Shown here: positions 41,315 to 50,495 of the stretch, in pieces
Layout of the letters: every line of letters starts with the position of its first letter
Numbering within the stretch: position 1 is the first letter of the stretch
From: an uncultured Bacteroidaceae bacterium
GTDB lineage: Bacteria; Bacteroidota; Bacteroidia; Bacteroidales; Bacteroidaceae
Direction of reading: 5' to 3'
DNA: 59,320 nucleotides
Assembly: GCA_905234555.1 (NCBI GenBank)
Contig: CAJOHO010000006.1
Span: forward strand, 1 to 59,320
Made by a program: the position numbers and the translations under genes
The notes under the pieces: generated by a model
What the model was told of the DNA's origin: nothing
Databases searched by the model: none
What the model saw: the letters and a program-made list of their open reading frames with translations, nothing else

Positions 41315-42328
41315 ATGAAAATGATGAGAAAAAACATATTGATCATGGTGATGGGAGCTGTGTTGGCTGGCTGGCTGACAGGTTGCTCTGGCTGTGGCGA
41401 ACAGAAGAAAGGGGAGGAGGAGTCTGCTCCCTACGAACAACAGTCGCCTCGGTTTGATGCCGACAGCGCCATGCAGTTTGTGGCTGACCAGTGTGCGTTT
41501 GGTCCACGAGTGATGAACAGTGCAGCCCACGACTCTTGTGCCAACTACCTTGCCAACCAATTCGAGCGCTTAGGTGCGAAGGTGACGACGCAGGAAGCTG
41601 ACCTGAAGCTGTATGATGGCACTAAGGTGGCGGCTTGCAATATCATCGCCAGTTATCGTACGGATCTGCCGACTCGCATTCTGCTCTGTGCCCATTGGGA
41701 TTCGCGTCCCTGGGCTGATCAGGATGAAGACGAGGCTGTACAGCATGAGCCGATTGACGGTGCCAACGACGGCGCAAGCGGTGTGGCTGTTCTGCTGGAA
41801 GTGGCCCGTCAGTTGCAGCAGCAGGGACCTTCTGTGGGTGTCGATCTGATTTGTTTCGATGCTGAGGACTGTGGTATGCCTGAGTGGGACCAGAAAGATG
41901 CGGATTCAGATCATTCGAACACCTGGTGCCTGGGTGCTCAGTACTGGTCGCAGAACCTGCATGTGAAAGGTTATCAGGCTCGGTTCGGTCTGCTGCTCGA
42001 TATGGTAGGCGGCATGAATACCGTGATGCGCAAGGAAGTGTTCTCGATGCGTGAAGTGCCATCGCTGGTGGATCGTGTGTGGTCCACAGGTCAGCTGCTG
42101 GGTTTCGGCAATATATTCGTGAACGAGATGGGTGGTGGCGTGACAGACGACCACATTCAGGTGATGCGAACGGGTATTCCCTGCATCGATATTATCGGTA
42201 GCGACAAGGAGAAAGGTAGTTTCAGCACTACCTGGCACACACAACAGGATAACATCCAGCATATCGACCGCGAGGTGCTGAGAGCCGTAGGTCAGACGGT
42301 GCTGGAAGTGGTTTATACAGAAAAATAA
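41315..42328 (+). CDS. M28-family zinc peptidase / glutaminyl-cyclase-like lipoprotein
   Basis: 337 residues with a lipobox (LTGC, cysteine about 24). M28 zinc-site residues are visible in CAHWDSRPWAD (His, Asp), DGANDGASGVAVLLEVAR (Asp), FDAEDCG (Glu-Asp pair) and, towards the C-terminus, GVTDDHIQVMRTGIPCIDII and STTWHTQQDNIQHID (His). The arrangement resembles bacterial and animal-type glutaminyl cyclases, which convert N-terminal glutamine to pyroglutamate; many periplasmic proteins of Bacteroidetes begin with Gln after signal peptide cleavage, so cyclase activity would fit. An aminopeptidase role cannot be excluded. Likely in the periplasm, anchored to a membrane. Confidence 0.88.
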   Translation: MKMMRKNILIMVMGAVLAGWLTGCSGCGEQKKGEEESAPYEQQSPRFDADSAMQFVADQCAFGPRVMNSAAHDSCANYLANQFERLGAKVTTQEADLKLYDGTKVAACNIIASYRTDLPTRILLCAHWDSRPWADQDEDEAVQHEPIDGANDGASGVAVLLEVARQLQQQGPSVGVDLICFDAEDCGMPEWDQKDADSDHSNTWCLGAQYWSQNLHVKGYQARFGLLLDMVGGMNTVMRKEVFSMREVPSLVDRVWSTGQLLGFGNIFVNEMGGGVTDDHIQVMRTGIPCIDIIGSDKEKGSFSTTWHTQQDNIQHIDREVLRAVGQTVLEVVYTEK

Positions 42329-42367
42329 AGGCCTCCCCCCCAACCCCCTCCGAAAGAGGGGGAGTAA
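42329..42367. repeat. C5/G5-type palindrome between the M28 and DUF4294 genes
   Basis: GGCCTCCCCCCCAACCCCCT followed by CCGAAAGAGGGGGAG, a diverged family member. Confidence 0.55.
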
Positions 42368-42384
42368 GTCTTTTAACGATTAGG

Positions 42385-43071
42385 ATGAAGAAAAAAAGTA
42401 TCATAGGGATTTGGATGCATGCAACGAAGAGTTGGATGCGCCTGAGTGTGCTGATGATACTGATGGCTTGCTGTGGCTTGCAGGCTGAGGCTCAGGGGTT
42501 GGAGGCAACACCTGAGGATGCGCTGGAACTGACGGGAAGGCCTATCTTCGGACACGCTATCTACTACACAGGTAAGGAGATCTACAACGGGGAGGAGATC
42601 GACACGTATATGTTTGCGGAGGTTTATTGCTTTGGCAAACTGGTGTTCAAGAACAAGCGCGAGGCAAAGAAATACTATAAGATAGCTGCCAACATCAAGA
42701 AGGTCTATCCCATTGCCGTAGAGATTCAGAAAGAGGTGCAGCAGCAAATCAACCACATGGATTCGCTGCCCGACAAAGCTGCCCGTGATGTGTATATGAA
42801 GCAGATGGAGAAGCAGCTGAAGAAAAAATATACGCCCCGCCTGAAAGAGTTAACCTTCACGCAGGGCAAGTTGCTGATTAAGTTGATCGACCGTCAGTTG
42901 GGACGTACGTCCTACCAGCTGATCAAGCAGTATATGGGTGGTTTCAAGGCTGGATTCTATAACGCTTTCGCCACACTCTTCGGAGCCAGCCTCAAGAAGC
43001 ACTACGACGCAGAGGTGGACGACCGCCTCACCGAACGCTGCATCCTACTCATCGAAAGCGGACAAATGTAA
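42385..43071 (+). CDS. DUF4294 family exported protein
   Basis: 228 residues. After a basic N-terminus a signal peptide (about 18-37, ending EAQG) leads into the DUF4294 core: EIDTYMFAEVYCFGKLVFKNKREAKKYYKIAANIKKVYPIA, then a long charged helix and LTFTQGKLLIKLIDRQLGRTSYQLIKQYMGGFKAGFYNAFATLFG. The family is restricted to Bacteroidetes and has no established role. Start taken at 42385; a later ATG (42415) would give a more compact signal peptide. Confidence 0.85.
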   Translation: MKKKSIIGIWMHATKSWMRLSVLMILMACCGLQAEAQGLEATPEDALELTGRPIFGHAIYYTGKEIYNGEEIDTYMFAEVYCFGKLVFKNKREAKKYYKIAANIKKVYPIAVEIQKEVQQQINHMDSLPDKAARDVYMKQMEKQLKKKYTPRLKELTFTQGKLLIKLIDRQLGRTSYQLIKQYMGGFKAGFYNAFATLFGASLKKHYDAEVDDRLTERCILLIESGQM

Positions 43072-43073
43072 AG

Positions 43074-43112
43074 GGATTTACGATTTGACGATTTACGATT
43101 TACGATTGAACG
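43074..43112. repeat. GATTTAC tandem repeat
   Basis: GATTTACGATTTGACGATTT followed by two more units, between convergent DUF4294 and argB. Confidence 0.6.
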
Positions 43113-43125
43113 TAAATAGAGATAT

Positions 43126-43935
43126 TTAAGTCGTCAATGTAATGACGGTTCCTTTCTCTGGTTGGGAGAGGTTGTTGGCGTGGGTGATGATGACACGACG
43201 AACGCCAGCACGACAGGCAGCTAAAGCATTTTCGATTTTTGGGATCATTCCTCCTTGGATGGTTCCGTCTTTTACCAACTGGGGAAATTCCTCTTCTGTG
43301 ATGTGGGGGATGACCGAACTGTCGTCGTCGGCATCGCGCAACACACCTGCTTTCTCGAAGCAATAGATCAAAGTGACTTCTTCACCAGCCTGTGCCAACG
43401 CTATAGCTGCCGTGCTGGCAATGGTGTCGGCATTGGTGTTGAGCAGAGAGCCTTTGCCGTCATGGGTCAGCGGAGCCAGCACAGGAACGATATTCTGACG
43501 GAGAAGGCTGAGCAGCACAGAGGCATCGCAACCATCTACATCACCCACAAAGCCATAATCCACCGTTTCCTTTTCCTGTGTCTCTGAATTGACAATGCTC
43601 AATGGCGGACGACGATGAGCCAACAGACAATTGCCGTCGGCTCCTGTCAGTCCTATGGCATTGAGCTGACGAGCCTGGAGGTTGGCTACGATATTTTTGT
43701 TGACCAGTCCTGCATAGACCATCGTGACCACTCGCAGCATCTCGGCATCGGTCACACGTCTGCCATTCACCATTTTGCTCTCGATGCCCAGCTGTGAAGC
43801 CAAACGGGTAGCGCTGCGTCCTCCGCCATGAACGAGGATCTTGTCGCCATTTACTAAAGAAAAATCGTTGAGGAGACGATCCAAAGATGCCGCGTCCTCA
43901 ACGATTCCTCCTCCAACTTTGATAATTGTTATCAT
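43126..43935 (-). CDS. argB: Acetylglutamate kinase
   Basis: 269 residues from the start at 43935. ArgB phosphorylates N-acetylglutamate in arginine synthesis; some Bacteroidetes use N-succinyl intermediates, so the acyl group is uncertain. Motifs: IIKVGGGIVED at the start (phosphate-binding Lys and Gly-rich loop), LVHGGGRSATRLASQLG, the GLTGADGNCLLAHRR stretch and NTNADTIASTAAIALAQAGEEVTLIY. The start overlaps the stop of the upstream HIT gene (ATGA), so they are translationally coupled. The open frame extends upstream but that part belongs to the HIT gene strand region. Confidence 0.93.
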   Translation of the reverse strand: MITIIKVGGGIVEDAASLDRLLNDFSLVNGDKILVHGGGRSATRLASQLGIESKMVNGRRVTDAEMLRVVTMVYAGLVNKNIVANLQARQLNAIGLTGADGNCLLAHRRPPLSIVNSETQEKETVDYGFVGDVDGCDASVLLSLLRQNIVPVLAPLTHDGKGSLLNTNADTIASTAAIALAQAGEEVTLIYCFEKAGVLRDADDDSSVIPHITEEEFPQLVKDGTIQGGMIPKIENALAACRAGVRRVIITHANNLSQPEKGTVITLTT

Positions 43936-44336
43936 GCGTTCAGTTTTTGGAATTCTGCAAATATCTTGTCGGCTGCAGCCTGCATCTGTTCGGCAGGAAG
44001 AGAGAGTTTGGGATTGCTGAAACGCATATCCTTCTCTGTCTGCATCGGCACGAGGTGGATGTGTGCATGAGGCACTTCCAGTCCAAGCACAGCCTGTCCT
44101 ACCTTCACACAAGGGAAGGCAGCCTTGATGGCACGAGCCACTCGCTTGGCAAACACCTGGAAGCGGGCAATCTCGTCGTCATCCATATCGAAGATGTAAT
44201 CTACCTCACGACGTGGAATACACAGGGTGTGACCCTCGACCAGCGGATTGATGTCGAGGAAGGCGTAGAACTCAGCGTCTTCGCCACACTTATAGCTGGG
44301 GATCTCGCCAGCCGCGATTTTTGAAAAGATATCCAT
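43932..44336 (-). CDS. HIT-family hydrolase
   Basis: 134 residues from the start at 44336 (MDIFSKIAAGEIP). The HIT signature HAHIHLVP (about 99-106) provides the histidine triad; DINPLVEGHTLCIPRREVDYIFDMDD is the other conserved segment. HIT proteins hydrolyse nucleoside phosphoramidates or dinucleotides such as AMP-NH2 and Ap4A. It lies between greA and argB, 50 bp after greA with a hairpin element in the gap, and overlaps argB by 4 bases. An ATG at 44375 would extend the protein through the hairpin element and is not favoured. Confidence 0.93.
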   Translation of the reverse strand: MDIFSKIAAGEIPSYKCGEDAEFYAFLDINPLVEGHTLCIPRREVDYIFDMDDDEIARFQVFAKRVARAIKAAFPCVKVGQAVLGLEVPHAHIHLVPMQTEKDMRFSNPKLSLPAEQMQAAADKIFAEFQKLNA

Positions 44337-44350
44337 AGAGGTTGGTATTT

Positions 44351-44378
44351 CCCCTCGCGGAAAAACGCGAGGCACCGT
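44351..44378 (+). repeat. GGAAA-loop hairpin element between greA and HIT genes (copy 4)
   Basis: CCTCGCG (44353-44359), loop GAAAAA, CGCGAGG (44366-44372), flank CACCGT (44373-44378). It lies 15 bp upstream of the HIT start and 8 bp after the greA stop. Confidence 0.75.
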
Positions 44379-44386
44379 ATAACGGA

Positions 44387-44851
44387 TTATACGGAGATGT
44401 TGACGATTTCGAGTTCGATGATACCTTGGGGAATGGTGATGGAGGCGATGTCGCCGACACGCTTACCCAGCAGACCCTGTGCGATGGGAGTTCCGACAGA
44501 AATTTTGTTCTCACGCAGGTTGGCTTCGCTTTCGCTGACGATGGTATAGGTCATCTTCATACCAGTCTTCACGTTCTTCATCTCTACCTTTGAAAGAATC
44601 TGAACGACATCGGTCTGCACCTTGCTGGTGTCGATAATTTTGGCATCGAACAGTTCGGCCTTGAGCTGTGCTATCTTGGATTCGAGTTTTCCTTGTGCTT
44701 CTTTTGCTGCATCGTATTCAGCATTTTCGGAGAGGTCACCCTTCTCGCGGGCTTCTTGAATCTGACGGATGATTTCCGGACGTTCAATCTCCTCGAGACG
44801 TTTGATTTCGGCTGCAATCTTGTCGTAGCCTTCTTGTGACATGTAAGCCAT
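44387..44851 (-). CDS. greA: Transcription elongation factor GreA
   Basis: 154 residues. An N-terminal antiparallel coiled coil (about 1-75) carries the catalytic tip GDLSENAEYDAAKEAQG with the acidic pair that completes the RNA polymerase active site for cleavage of backtracked RNA. The C-terminal FKBP-like domain contains SEANLRENKISVGTPIAQGLLGKRVGD. The start at 44851 (MAYMSQEGY) is the usual one; M4 at 44842 is an alternative. Preceded by a long leader with a terminator-like hairpin. First gene of a greA-HIT-argB operon. Confidence 0.95.
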   Translation of the reverse strand: MAYMSQEGYDKIAAEIKRLEEIERPEIIRQIQEAREKGDLSENAEYDAAKEAQGKLESKIAQLKAELFDAKIIDTSKVQTDVVQILSKVEMKNVKTGMKMTYTIVSESEANLRENKISVGTPIAQGLLGKRVGDIASITIPQGIIELEIVNISV

Positions 44852-45055
44852 GTTAAGTTTTTAAGTTTTTGAGTTTTTGAGTTCTTAAGTTGATTCATCT
44901 TGAGCCGACGTGCTTCCTCTTGACTGGGTTGCTGTGGTACAGCAACAGACGGAACTGGAAGGTGGTTCGGCTGATGGTGTTCCCTGAAAGGCCGAAAAAA
45001 GAAAGAATCCCGACGAGCGTTTGAGGCGTGTCGGAACCCTTCTTTTTACCTTTTC
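44852..45055 (-). other. Structured leader of greA with terminator-like hairpin
   Basis: On the minus strand the transcript would first meet a two-part stem (plus 45002-45044: CCGAC/GTCGG core and AAAGAA/TTCTTT base) followed by TTCTTTCTTTTTT, and then TTGCTGT-acc-ACAGCAA (near 44930-44946). The last 50 nt are an AAACTCAA-type tandem repeat. No gene is encoded here. Confidence 0.6.
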
Positions 45056-45060
45056 TGCTG

Positions 45061-45092
45061 CAAATTTACGGCTTTATTTGCTTAGAGCCAAA
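45061..45092 (-). promoter_or_regulatory. Promoter of greA
   Basis: Minus strand TTTG (45089-45092), 20-bp spacer, TAAATTTG (45061-45068). A full match to the Bacteroidetes consensus, about 210 bp before the start codon. Confidence 0.8.
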
Positions 45093-45193
45093 CTTTTTGA
45101 AACAAAATTGATGTTTTGGGTCGATTTTTTCACGAAAATTGTAGCAATGAAGCGAGAAAGCTCCACTTAGCAAACAACTTGCAGACAGAATAA

Positions 45194-45231
45194 AGGTAGG
45201 TTCTAATCGACAAAAATATTAGAACCTACCT
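45194..45231 (-). terminator. Strong terminator of gpmI
   Basis: A perfect 14-bp inverted repeat, AGGTAGGTTCTAAT / ATTAGAACCTACCT, with a 10-nt loop, starts 7 bp after the gpmI stop. Confidence 0.9.
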
Positions 45232-45237
45232 CAACGA

Positions 45238-46770
45238 TTAACCTTCAATCAGGTTCTCACCTGTCATATCCTTAGGCTGCTCCAGTCCCATGATGTGGAG
45301 GATGGAGGGAGCCACGTCTGCCAGACGACCATTCTTGACACGAGCCGAGTTGTTGTCGGTGACGTAGATGAATGGTACAGGATTGAGCGAGTGAGCTGTG
45401 TTGGGAGTGCCGTCAGGATTGATGGCGTTGTCAGCGTTTCCGTGGTCGGCAATGATGATGACTTCGTAGTCGTTCTGCTTGGCAGTTTCCACTACATCGT
45501 GAACACAGTTGTCGATGGTTACCACAGCCTTGGCAATGGCGTTATAGACACCAGTGTGACCAATCATGTCACCGTTGGCAAAGTTCACCACGATGAAGTC
45601 GTACTGCTGGGTCTTGATGGCAGCCACGAGCTTTTCCTTTACCTCTGGAGCCGACATCTCTGGCTTGAGGTCATAGGTTGGTACCTTGGGTGAGGCAACG
45701 AGGATGCGGTCTTCGCCTTCGTAAGGCTTTTCGCGTCCACCGTTGAAGAAGAAGGTAACGTGGGCGTACTTCTCTGTCTCTGCTGTGTGGAGCTGACGCT
45801 TGCCCAGGCTGCTGAGGTATTCACCCAGCGTGTTATCCACGTTCTCCTTGGGGAAGAGGATGTGAACGCCTGTGAAGGAAGCGTCGTAGGGAGTCATACA
45901 GTAGTACTGGAGGCCAGGAATGGTCTTCATTCCCTGTTCCGGCATATCCTGCTGGGTGAGCACCACGGTGAGTTCCTTGGCACGGTCGTTGCGGTAGTTG
46001 AAGAAAATCACCACATCGCCTTCCTTGATACGTCCATCGACGTTGGCGTTGACGATAGGCTCCATGAATTCGTCGGTGTTCTTGTGTTCTTCGCTGTCTG
46101 TGTCGTAGCAGCTCTGCACACCTTCCACCATATCCGTCACCTTACGTCCCTTGCCTTCCACCAGCTGGTCGTAGGCCACCTTCACACGATCCCAACGCTT
46201 GTCACGATCCATTGCATAGAAACGTCCGATGATGCTGGCGATATGTCCTGCTGATTGGTCGCAGTGATCCTGCAGCATCTGGATAAAGCCCTTGCCTGAC
46301 TTGGGGTCGGTATCACGTCCGTCCATGAAACAGTGAACGAAGGTGTTCTCCACACCATATTCCTTCGCAATATCGAGCAGCTTGAAGAGGTGGTCGAGGC
46401 TGGAGTGAACGCCACCCGTCGAAGTCAGACCCATCAGGTGGATGCTCTTGCCGTTCTCTTTAGCGTAGGAGTAAGCGCTGACGATTTCAGGGTTCTTCAG
46501 GATGCTGCCGTCCTTGCAGGCACGGTTGATTTTCACCAGGTCCTGATACACGATACGTCCGGCACCGATATTCAGGTGACCCACTTCGGAGTTACCCATC
46601 TGTCCGTCGGGCAGACCCACGTCTTCACCGCTGGCATCCAGCTGAGAGTGAGGACTTACTGCGTTCAAATAGTCGAGATAAGGCGTAGGGGTACGGAAGA
46701 TAACGTCGCCTGCGCCCTGATTGCCGATTCCCCATCCGTCGAGAATCATCAATAATGCTTTCTTAGCCAT
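45238..46770 (-). CDS. gpmI: 2,3-bisphosphoglycerate-independent phosphoglycerate mutase
   Basis: 510 residues, full length. This manganese enzyme interconverts 3- and 2-phosphoglycerate in glycolysis. [10 protein letters not shown] gives the first metal Asp (D11), and the phosphorylated serine is S61 in [14 protein letters not shown]. The transferase-domain insert carries [11 protein letters not shown], and the C-terminal alkaline-phosphatase-like part has [13 protein letters not shown] and [11 protein letters not shown]. Own promoter at 46823-46830 and terminator at 45194-45231. Confidence 0.97.
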   Translation of the reverse strand: MAKKALLMILDGWGIGNQGAGDVIFRTPTPYLDYLNAVSPHSQLDASGEDVGLPDGQMGNSEVGHLNIGAGRIVYQDLVKINRACKDGSILKNPEIVSAYSYAKENGKSIHLMGLTSTGGVHSSLDHLFKLLDIAKEYGVENTFVHCFMDGRDTDPKSGKGFIQMLQDHCDQSAGHIASIIGRFYAMDRDKRWDRVKVAYDQLVEGKGRKVTDMVEGVQSCYDTDSEEHKNTDEFMEPIVNANVDGRIKEGDVVIFFNYRNDRAKELTVVLTQQDMPEQGMKTIPGLQYYCMTPYDASFTGVHILFPKENVDNTLGEYLSSLGKRQLHTAETEKYAHVTFFFNGGREKPYEGEDRILVASPKVPTYDLKPEMSAPEVKEKLVAAIKTQQYDFIVVNFANGDMIGHTGVYNAIAKAVVTIDNCVHDVVETAKQNDYEVIIIADHGNADNAINPDGTPNTAHSLNPVPFIYVTDNNSARVKNGRLADVAPSILHIMGLEQPKDMTGENLIEG

Positions 46771-46822
46771 AATGTAACTTGTATTTTGTTGATTTACGAT
46801 TCGTCGTTTCGCTTTCGGACTG

Positions 46823-46830
46823 CAAAGTTA
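46823..46830 (-). promoter_or_regulatory. Promoter -7 box of gpmI
   Basis: TAACTTTG on the minus strand, 52 bp before the start codon. Confidence 0.6.
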
Positions 46831-46874
46831 GCGATTTTTACTGGATTATCGTTAAGAAAAAGTGGAAAAAATGA

Positions 46875-46911
46875 GAAATCCCTGCCAATCGTGCTGACTG
46901 GTAGGGATTTC
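46875..46911 (-). terminator. Terminator of the 1176-residue protein gene
   Basis: GAAATCCCTGCCA (46875-46887) pairs with TGGTAGGGATTTC (46899-46911), 13 bp with one G-T pair, 11-nt loop, 30 bp after the stop codon. Confidence 0.8.
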
Positions 46912-46940
46912 TGTGGATAGTTGGAATGTTCAGTTGATCT

Positions 46941-49900
46941 TTACTTCACATAAACCTTACGAACAGTGCCGTCGCTCATACGGAGGATGTTGATGCCTCT
47001 CTGAGGCTGAGTCAGACGAGTGCCGCCAAGTGAGAAGACGGAAACAACCTGAGCACTTGCTTCTGTGCTGATGCTTTCCACTGGAAGTGGATCGTCGCTC
47101 TGGGTGTGGGCACTTTCCTTACCATAGTAAGTGAGGCGGAAGCCGTTGAAGATAGCCCAGTCATTGGCGATACCCTGTTTCTTGCAAACACCGATGGTGA
47201 GGCTTTCTTCTTCTGCCACCTTCACATAAATGGAGTTCATGTAGTAGAGTGGTTCACCGGTTCCGTCGGCAAGTTCGAACCAAACGGCAGCAGAAGCCAT
47301 CGTCTGAGGCACGCAGTAGGTTGTGCCAGACAGCGCATCGGGAGTAAATTTTGAAACATTGCCTTCTTCTGCTCCGTCAGGAATGGCCGTCAACATACCG
47401 GCTGCTTCGAAGCAAATCGGAGTGGAAGCCTGGTTGGTTTCGCTGGTCTTGGCATAGAGGAATACATTCTGCTTAGCGGCAGCATCTTCTGCGATAGACG
47501 CCTTGTAGTCGTTTGCACCATTGTCACCAGCACGATAGTAACCCTGAACTTCTACCTTATAAGTACCAGCAGGCAGAGAGTAGATGGTCTGATATGTGTC
47601 GAAAGTCTTGTTGTAGTGCTCAGCATTACTCTTGGCTGTATCATTGACAGTCATGGCAGTTCCGCTCCAACCTGTTGTTGGATCGTTTTCGCCTTCAGCC
47701 GTCTCAAAGCTTGGGTTCACCAGCAGATTCGTCATATCGTAAGGATTCTCGTCGGAAGCTGTGAGATAGCCGGCAGGAACACGAAGTTCAGCTGCCACGG
47801 TCTTCACTTCTTCTGTCTTGTTGTTTACCAGTTCGAGGGTTGCTTCCGAAGCATCGTTGAGAAGGTTGTCCACCTCTCCATGGAGATTGTTGGCTTTATC
47901 GACTACGGCAGGATCGGCTGTAGCACTATACTCGGTGATGGTGCTTGCCAGCACTACGTTGGCATCGTTCAGTGCGTTGAGGGCATCGTCGAATTCCTTC
48001 GCATCGTCCATCGCCTGCTGGAGGGCATCAAAGACTACTACCACTTTGTCGAAGTCCTTCGCTACGTTGTAACCAGCTTCGACGGCAAGCAGGAGAGCTT
48101 CAGAAGTTGGAGCGGTCTGATAGGAGAGGTTCTGCTGCAGATCCTCAGCATCAGGAATCAGGAGGTTGAGCACTTCGGCAGCCTTTTCACCGTCCTTACC
48201 CCAATAGGTGAGGCGGAAGTTATCTACCTTGTACCACCAGTGGTCACCAGTTTCGCTGTAACCGTCGCTCACGCCGTTGTTGTTGAACGGACCTACAGCA
48301 CCGATGGTGAGGGTGCCGTCTGTCACAAGCACATACATAGAACCTTCCGTACCTACGGTCTGGGTGTCGCCGGCACCGTTGCCGACAAGTTCAATACCCT
48401 TGTGGAGGCCGTTTCCCAGGAGGAATACCTGATTGCAGCCCTCGCTCGAACCGACAATGGCCTGGAGTTCATACACACCATTGGGCAGACCTTCGATCGT
48501 CTGGGTGATGGCGTGACCGTTTGACCAGATATTGAACAGATAGTTACCGCTTGAACCTTCCATCACGTAGGTTGCGTTAGAAGTTGACTTGGCACCAGAG
48601 TCATCGCTTGGCTTGAAGGTCCAGCCCTGCGTATCACCCGTCTCGAAGTCGGGGTTGGTGATGAAGTAAGTGGCGTCAGCACCAGGAACGAGGGCGTTCT
48701 TGATGGCATCACTCAGCCATTCAGCCAGACTCTGTGCTTCAGCCACCACCTCTTCGTTGGAGAGTTGGAGGGTCTTGAGGATGTAAGCACCTGAACCGTG
48801 AGGCAGCGAAACTTCTGTGCCGTTGCCCAGCAGGTAGGATGAACCAGGAGCGAGGTCTTCGTCCTGAATGTAGTCGTAGAGGAAATCGGTATATGGGCTT
48901 TCGAAGTCGGGATGCTCACTCAGATAAGTCTCTACGGCATCCATCTGTGCCACAAACTCGCCGTAGGCAGCAGCACTTTCGTTGAGAGCGGTAATAGCTG
49001 TCGTGAGGGCAGCGAGGGATTCCATCGAAGTGTTGCTCTGGCACTGGGCAAAAGCTTGCTGTGCAGCGGTGATGACTGCTTGATGAGCCACCACGTTATC
49101 AACATCCACCTTGCTCAGACTGCTTTCCTCGAAGTATTTCTGGCAAGCATCGCTGCCGGCTCCGTAGTAGAACACCTGTACGTTGTCGATACCCATCCAG
49201 TTGCTGACAGCTGTGGGCTGCTTCAGACCGATTTCCAGCGTTCCGTCCGTCACGAGAGCATAGGTGAAGTAGTTCTTCATCAATGTGCCGACAACTTCTA
49301 CGCTGTCGCTGTTGGCATAGACGAAGGCGCCTCCCTGATCGGTGTTGTTGAAGGCAGCCATCTGAACACTATAGACACCGTTCTTCAGACCTGTGAGTGT
49401 GGTGTACATCTTGCCCTTGTAGCTGCTGGGGTTCCAGTTTTCCCAGAAGTGACCGGTTGCAGCCGAACCTTCTTCTTGTGCCTTGTTGGTGGCAGTGGTG
49501 TTGTTCTGGCAACCTGTCGTTGATGTCCAACCAGCAAAACTGCCTTCGAAGTCGTGGTTAGGCACAGAACCTGTGATATCGGCAGGGTTGGTAAGCGAAG
49601 CCTCGCTGGATTTCCAAGCTGTCACTTTCTGAGATACGCTCTCTGTAGCATTATTCAGTTGTTCGATGGTGCTTTCCAGATTGTTGTACTGAGCCTTCTC
49701 GTCGGTCAGGTCGATACCTGGGCATTCTGCCTCAGCATCTTCGATGGCCTTACCCAGCTTCATGGCCGCCACATAAAGATCGTTCGCAGCCTTGAAAGCA
49801 TCGAAATCGACGTTTTCGGGTTTCACGAAATACCAATCCACAAAGGCTTCCTCCTCGTACCCTTCAGTGAAGAAGAGGGCGTAGGTATCACCATCAACCG

Positions 49901-50471
49901 ATGGGATAGCACCCAGCCAACCTTTACATTTGGCTGTTTCCTTGTCGGCTGGCATCTGCAGACCGAAAGCACGTTCAGAGGCCTTGATGCGATAAGCGCC
50001 ATTCGACTGTTTCTCGATGGTCCAGACGAAGTTGACGTTGGAGTTTATGTCGTTCTGGCGATCCACCCAGATGGTTCCGTAGTCACCAGTACCAAACCAC
50101 ACTTCGTCCCAGCGGTTCTTCGCCGTTACGAACTCCTGGATAACAAAGGTCTGTCCGTCAGCTTCGGTGAAGTCTTCTTCTCCATGAACCGTCTCTTTGC
50201 TCAAATCGGCAATATTGGCAACGGTGGCATCGAGAATCTTGATCATTTCGACTTTGTCACCGTCGGCACAGGCACGTGTTCCCCAGTGAGGACCAACACC
50301 ACTTGTGCCGTGTCCGTGAAGGAATCCGTTTGTATCCTTATTATAAAGATACATCACTTCTCCAACTTGCATATCGCAAGTCTCTACCTCAGGCTTTGTC
50401 CAGCCTTGGGCAGAAGCTGAGAGCGTAGTAATCATCGCTCCCAGCATGAACAAAAGTACTTTTTTCATCAT
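46941..50471 (-). CDS. Large acidic secreted multi-domain surface protein
   Basis: 1176 residues with a signal peptide to SASAQ (22). An N-terminal beta-trefoil/RICIN-like domain (about 30-220) with GTIWVDRQNDINSN is followed by alternating helical linkers resembling FIVAR modules (about 225-300, 455-520, 790-900) and three galactose-binding-like modules that each open with a NPDFE/NHDFE/NPSFE..GW motif (about 310-440, 600-760, 925-1110). Each module ends with a DNFRLTYWG/DNVQVFYYG/NGFRLTYYG strand, the repeat hallmark. No catalytic residues are recognised, so carbohydrate binding or adhesion is the best guess. The tail VVSVFSLGGTRLTQPQRGINILRMSDGTVRKVYVK is the shared C-terminal signal. Probably transcribed with the upstream SDR gene. 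Confidence 0.8.
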   Translation of the reverse strand: MMKKVLLFMLGAMITTLSASAQGWTKPEVETCDMQVGEVMYLYNKDTNGFLHGHGTSGVGPHWGTRACADGDKVEMIKILDATVANIADLSKETVHGEEDFTEADGQTFVIQEFVTAKNRWDEVWFGTGDYGTIWVDRQNDINSNVNFVWTIEKQSNGAYRIKASERAFGLQMPADKETAKCKGWLGAIPSVDGDTYALFFTEGYEEEAFVDWYFVKPENVDFDAFKAANDLYVAAMKLGKAIEDAEAECPGIDLTDEKAQYNNLESTIEQLNNATESVSQKVTAWKSSEASLTNPADITGSVPNHDFEGSFAGWTSTTGCQNNTTATNKAQEEGSAATGHFWENWNPSSYKGKMYTTLTGLKNGVYSVQMAAFNNTDQGGAFVYANSDSVEVVGTLMKNYFTYALVTDGTLEIGLKQPTAVSNWMGIDNVQVFYYGAGSDACQKYFEESSLSKVDVDNVVAHQAVITAAQQAFAQCQSNTSMESLAALTTAITALNESAAAYGEFVAQMDAVETYLSEHPDFESPYTDFLYDYIQDEDLAPGSSYLLGNGTEVSLPHGSGAYILKTLQLSNEEVVAEAQSLAEWLSDAIKNALVPGADATYFITNPDFETGDTQGWTFKPSDDSGAKSTSNATYVMEGSSGNYLFNIWSNGHAITQTIEGLPNGVYELQAIVGSSEGCNQVFLLGNGLHKGIELVGNGAGDTQTVGTEGSMYVLVTDGTLTIGAVGPFNNNGVSDGYSETGDHWWYKVDNFRLTYWGKDGEKAAEVLNLLIPDAEDLQQNLSYQTAPTSEALLLAVEAGYNVAKDFDKVVVVFDALQQAMDDAKEFDDALNALNDANVVLASTITEYSATADPAVVDKANNLHGEVDNLLNDASEATLELVNNKTEEVKTVAAELRVPAGYLTASDENPYDMTNLLVNPSFETAEGENDPTTGWSGTAMTVNDTAKSNAEHYNKTFDTYQTIYSLPAGTYKVEVQGYYRAGDNGANDYKASIAEDAAAKQNVFLYAKTSETNQASTPICFEAAGMLTAIPDGAEEGNVSKFTPDALSGTTYCVPQTMASAAVWFELADGTGEPLYYMNSIYVKVAEEESLTIGVCKKQGIANDWAIFNGFRLTYYGKESAHTQSDDPLPVESISTEASAQVVSVFSLGGTRLTQPQRGINILRMSDGTVRKVYVK

Positions 50472-50495
50472 AAGTTAGTTAAGTTATTAGTTACA

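Noticed and set aside
44671..44898. Leftward 75-codon frame starting in the greA leader
   Set aside because: It overlaps greA in another frame and its first part is the AAACTCAA tandem repeat.
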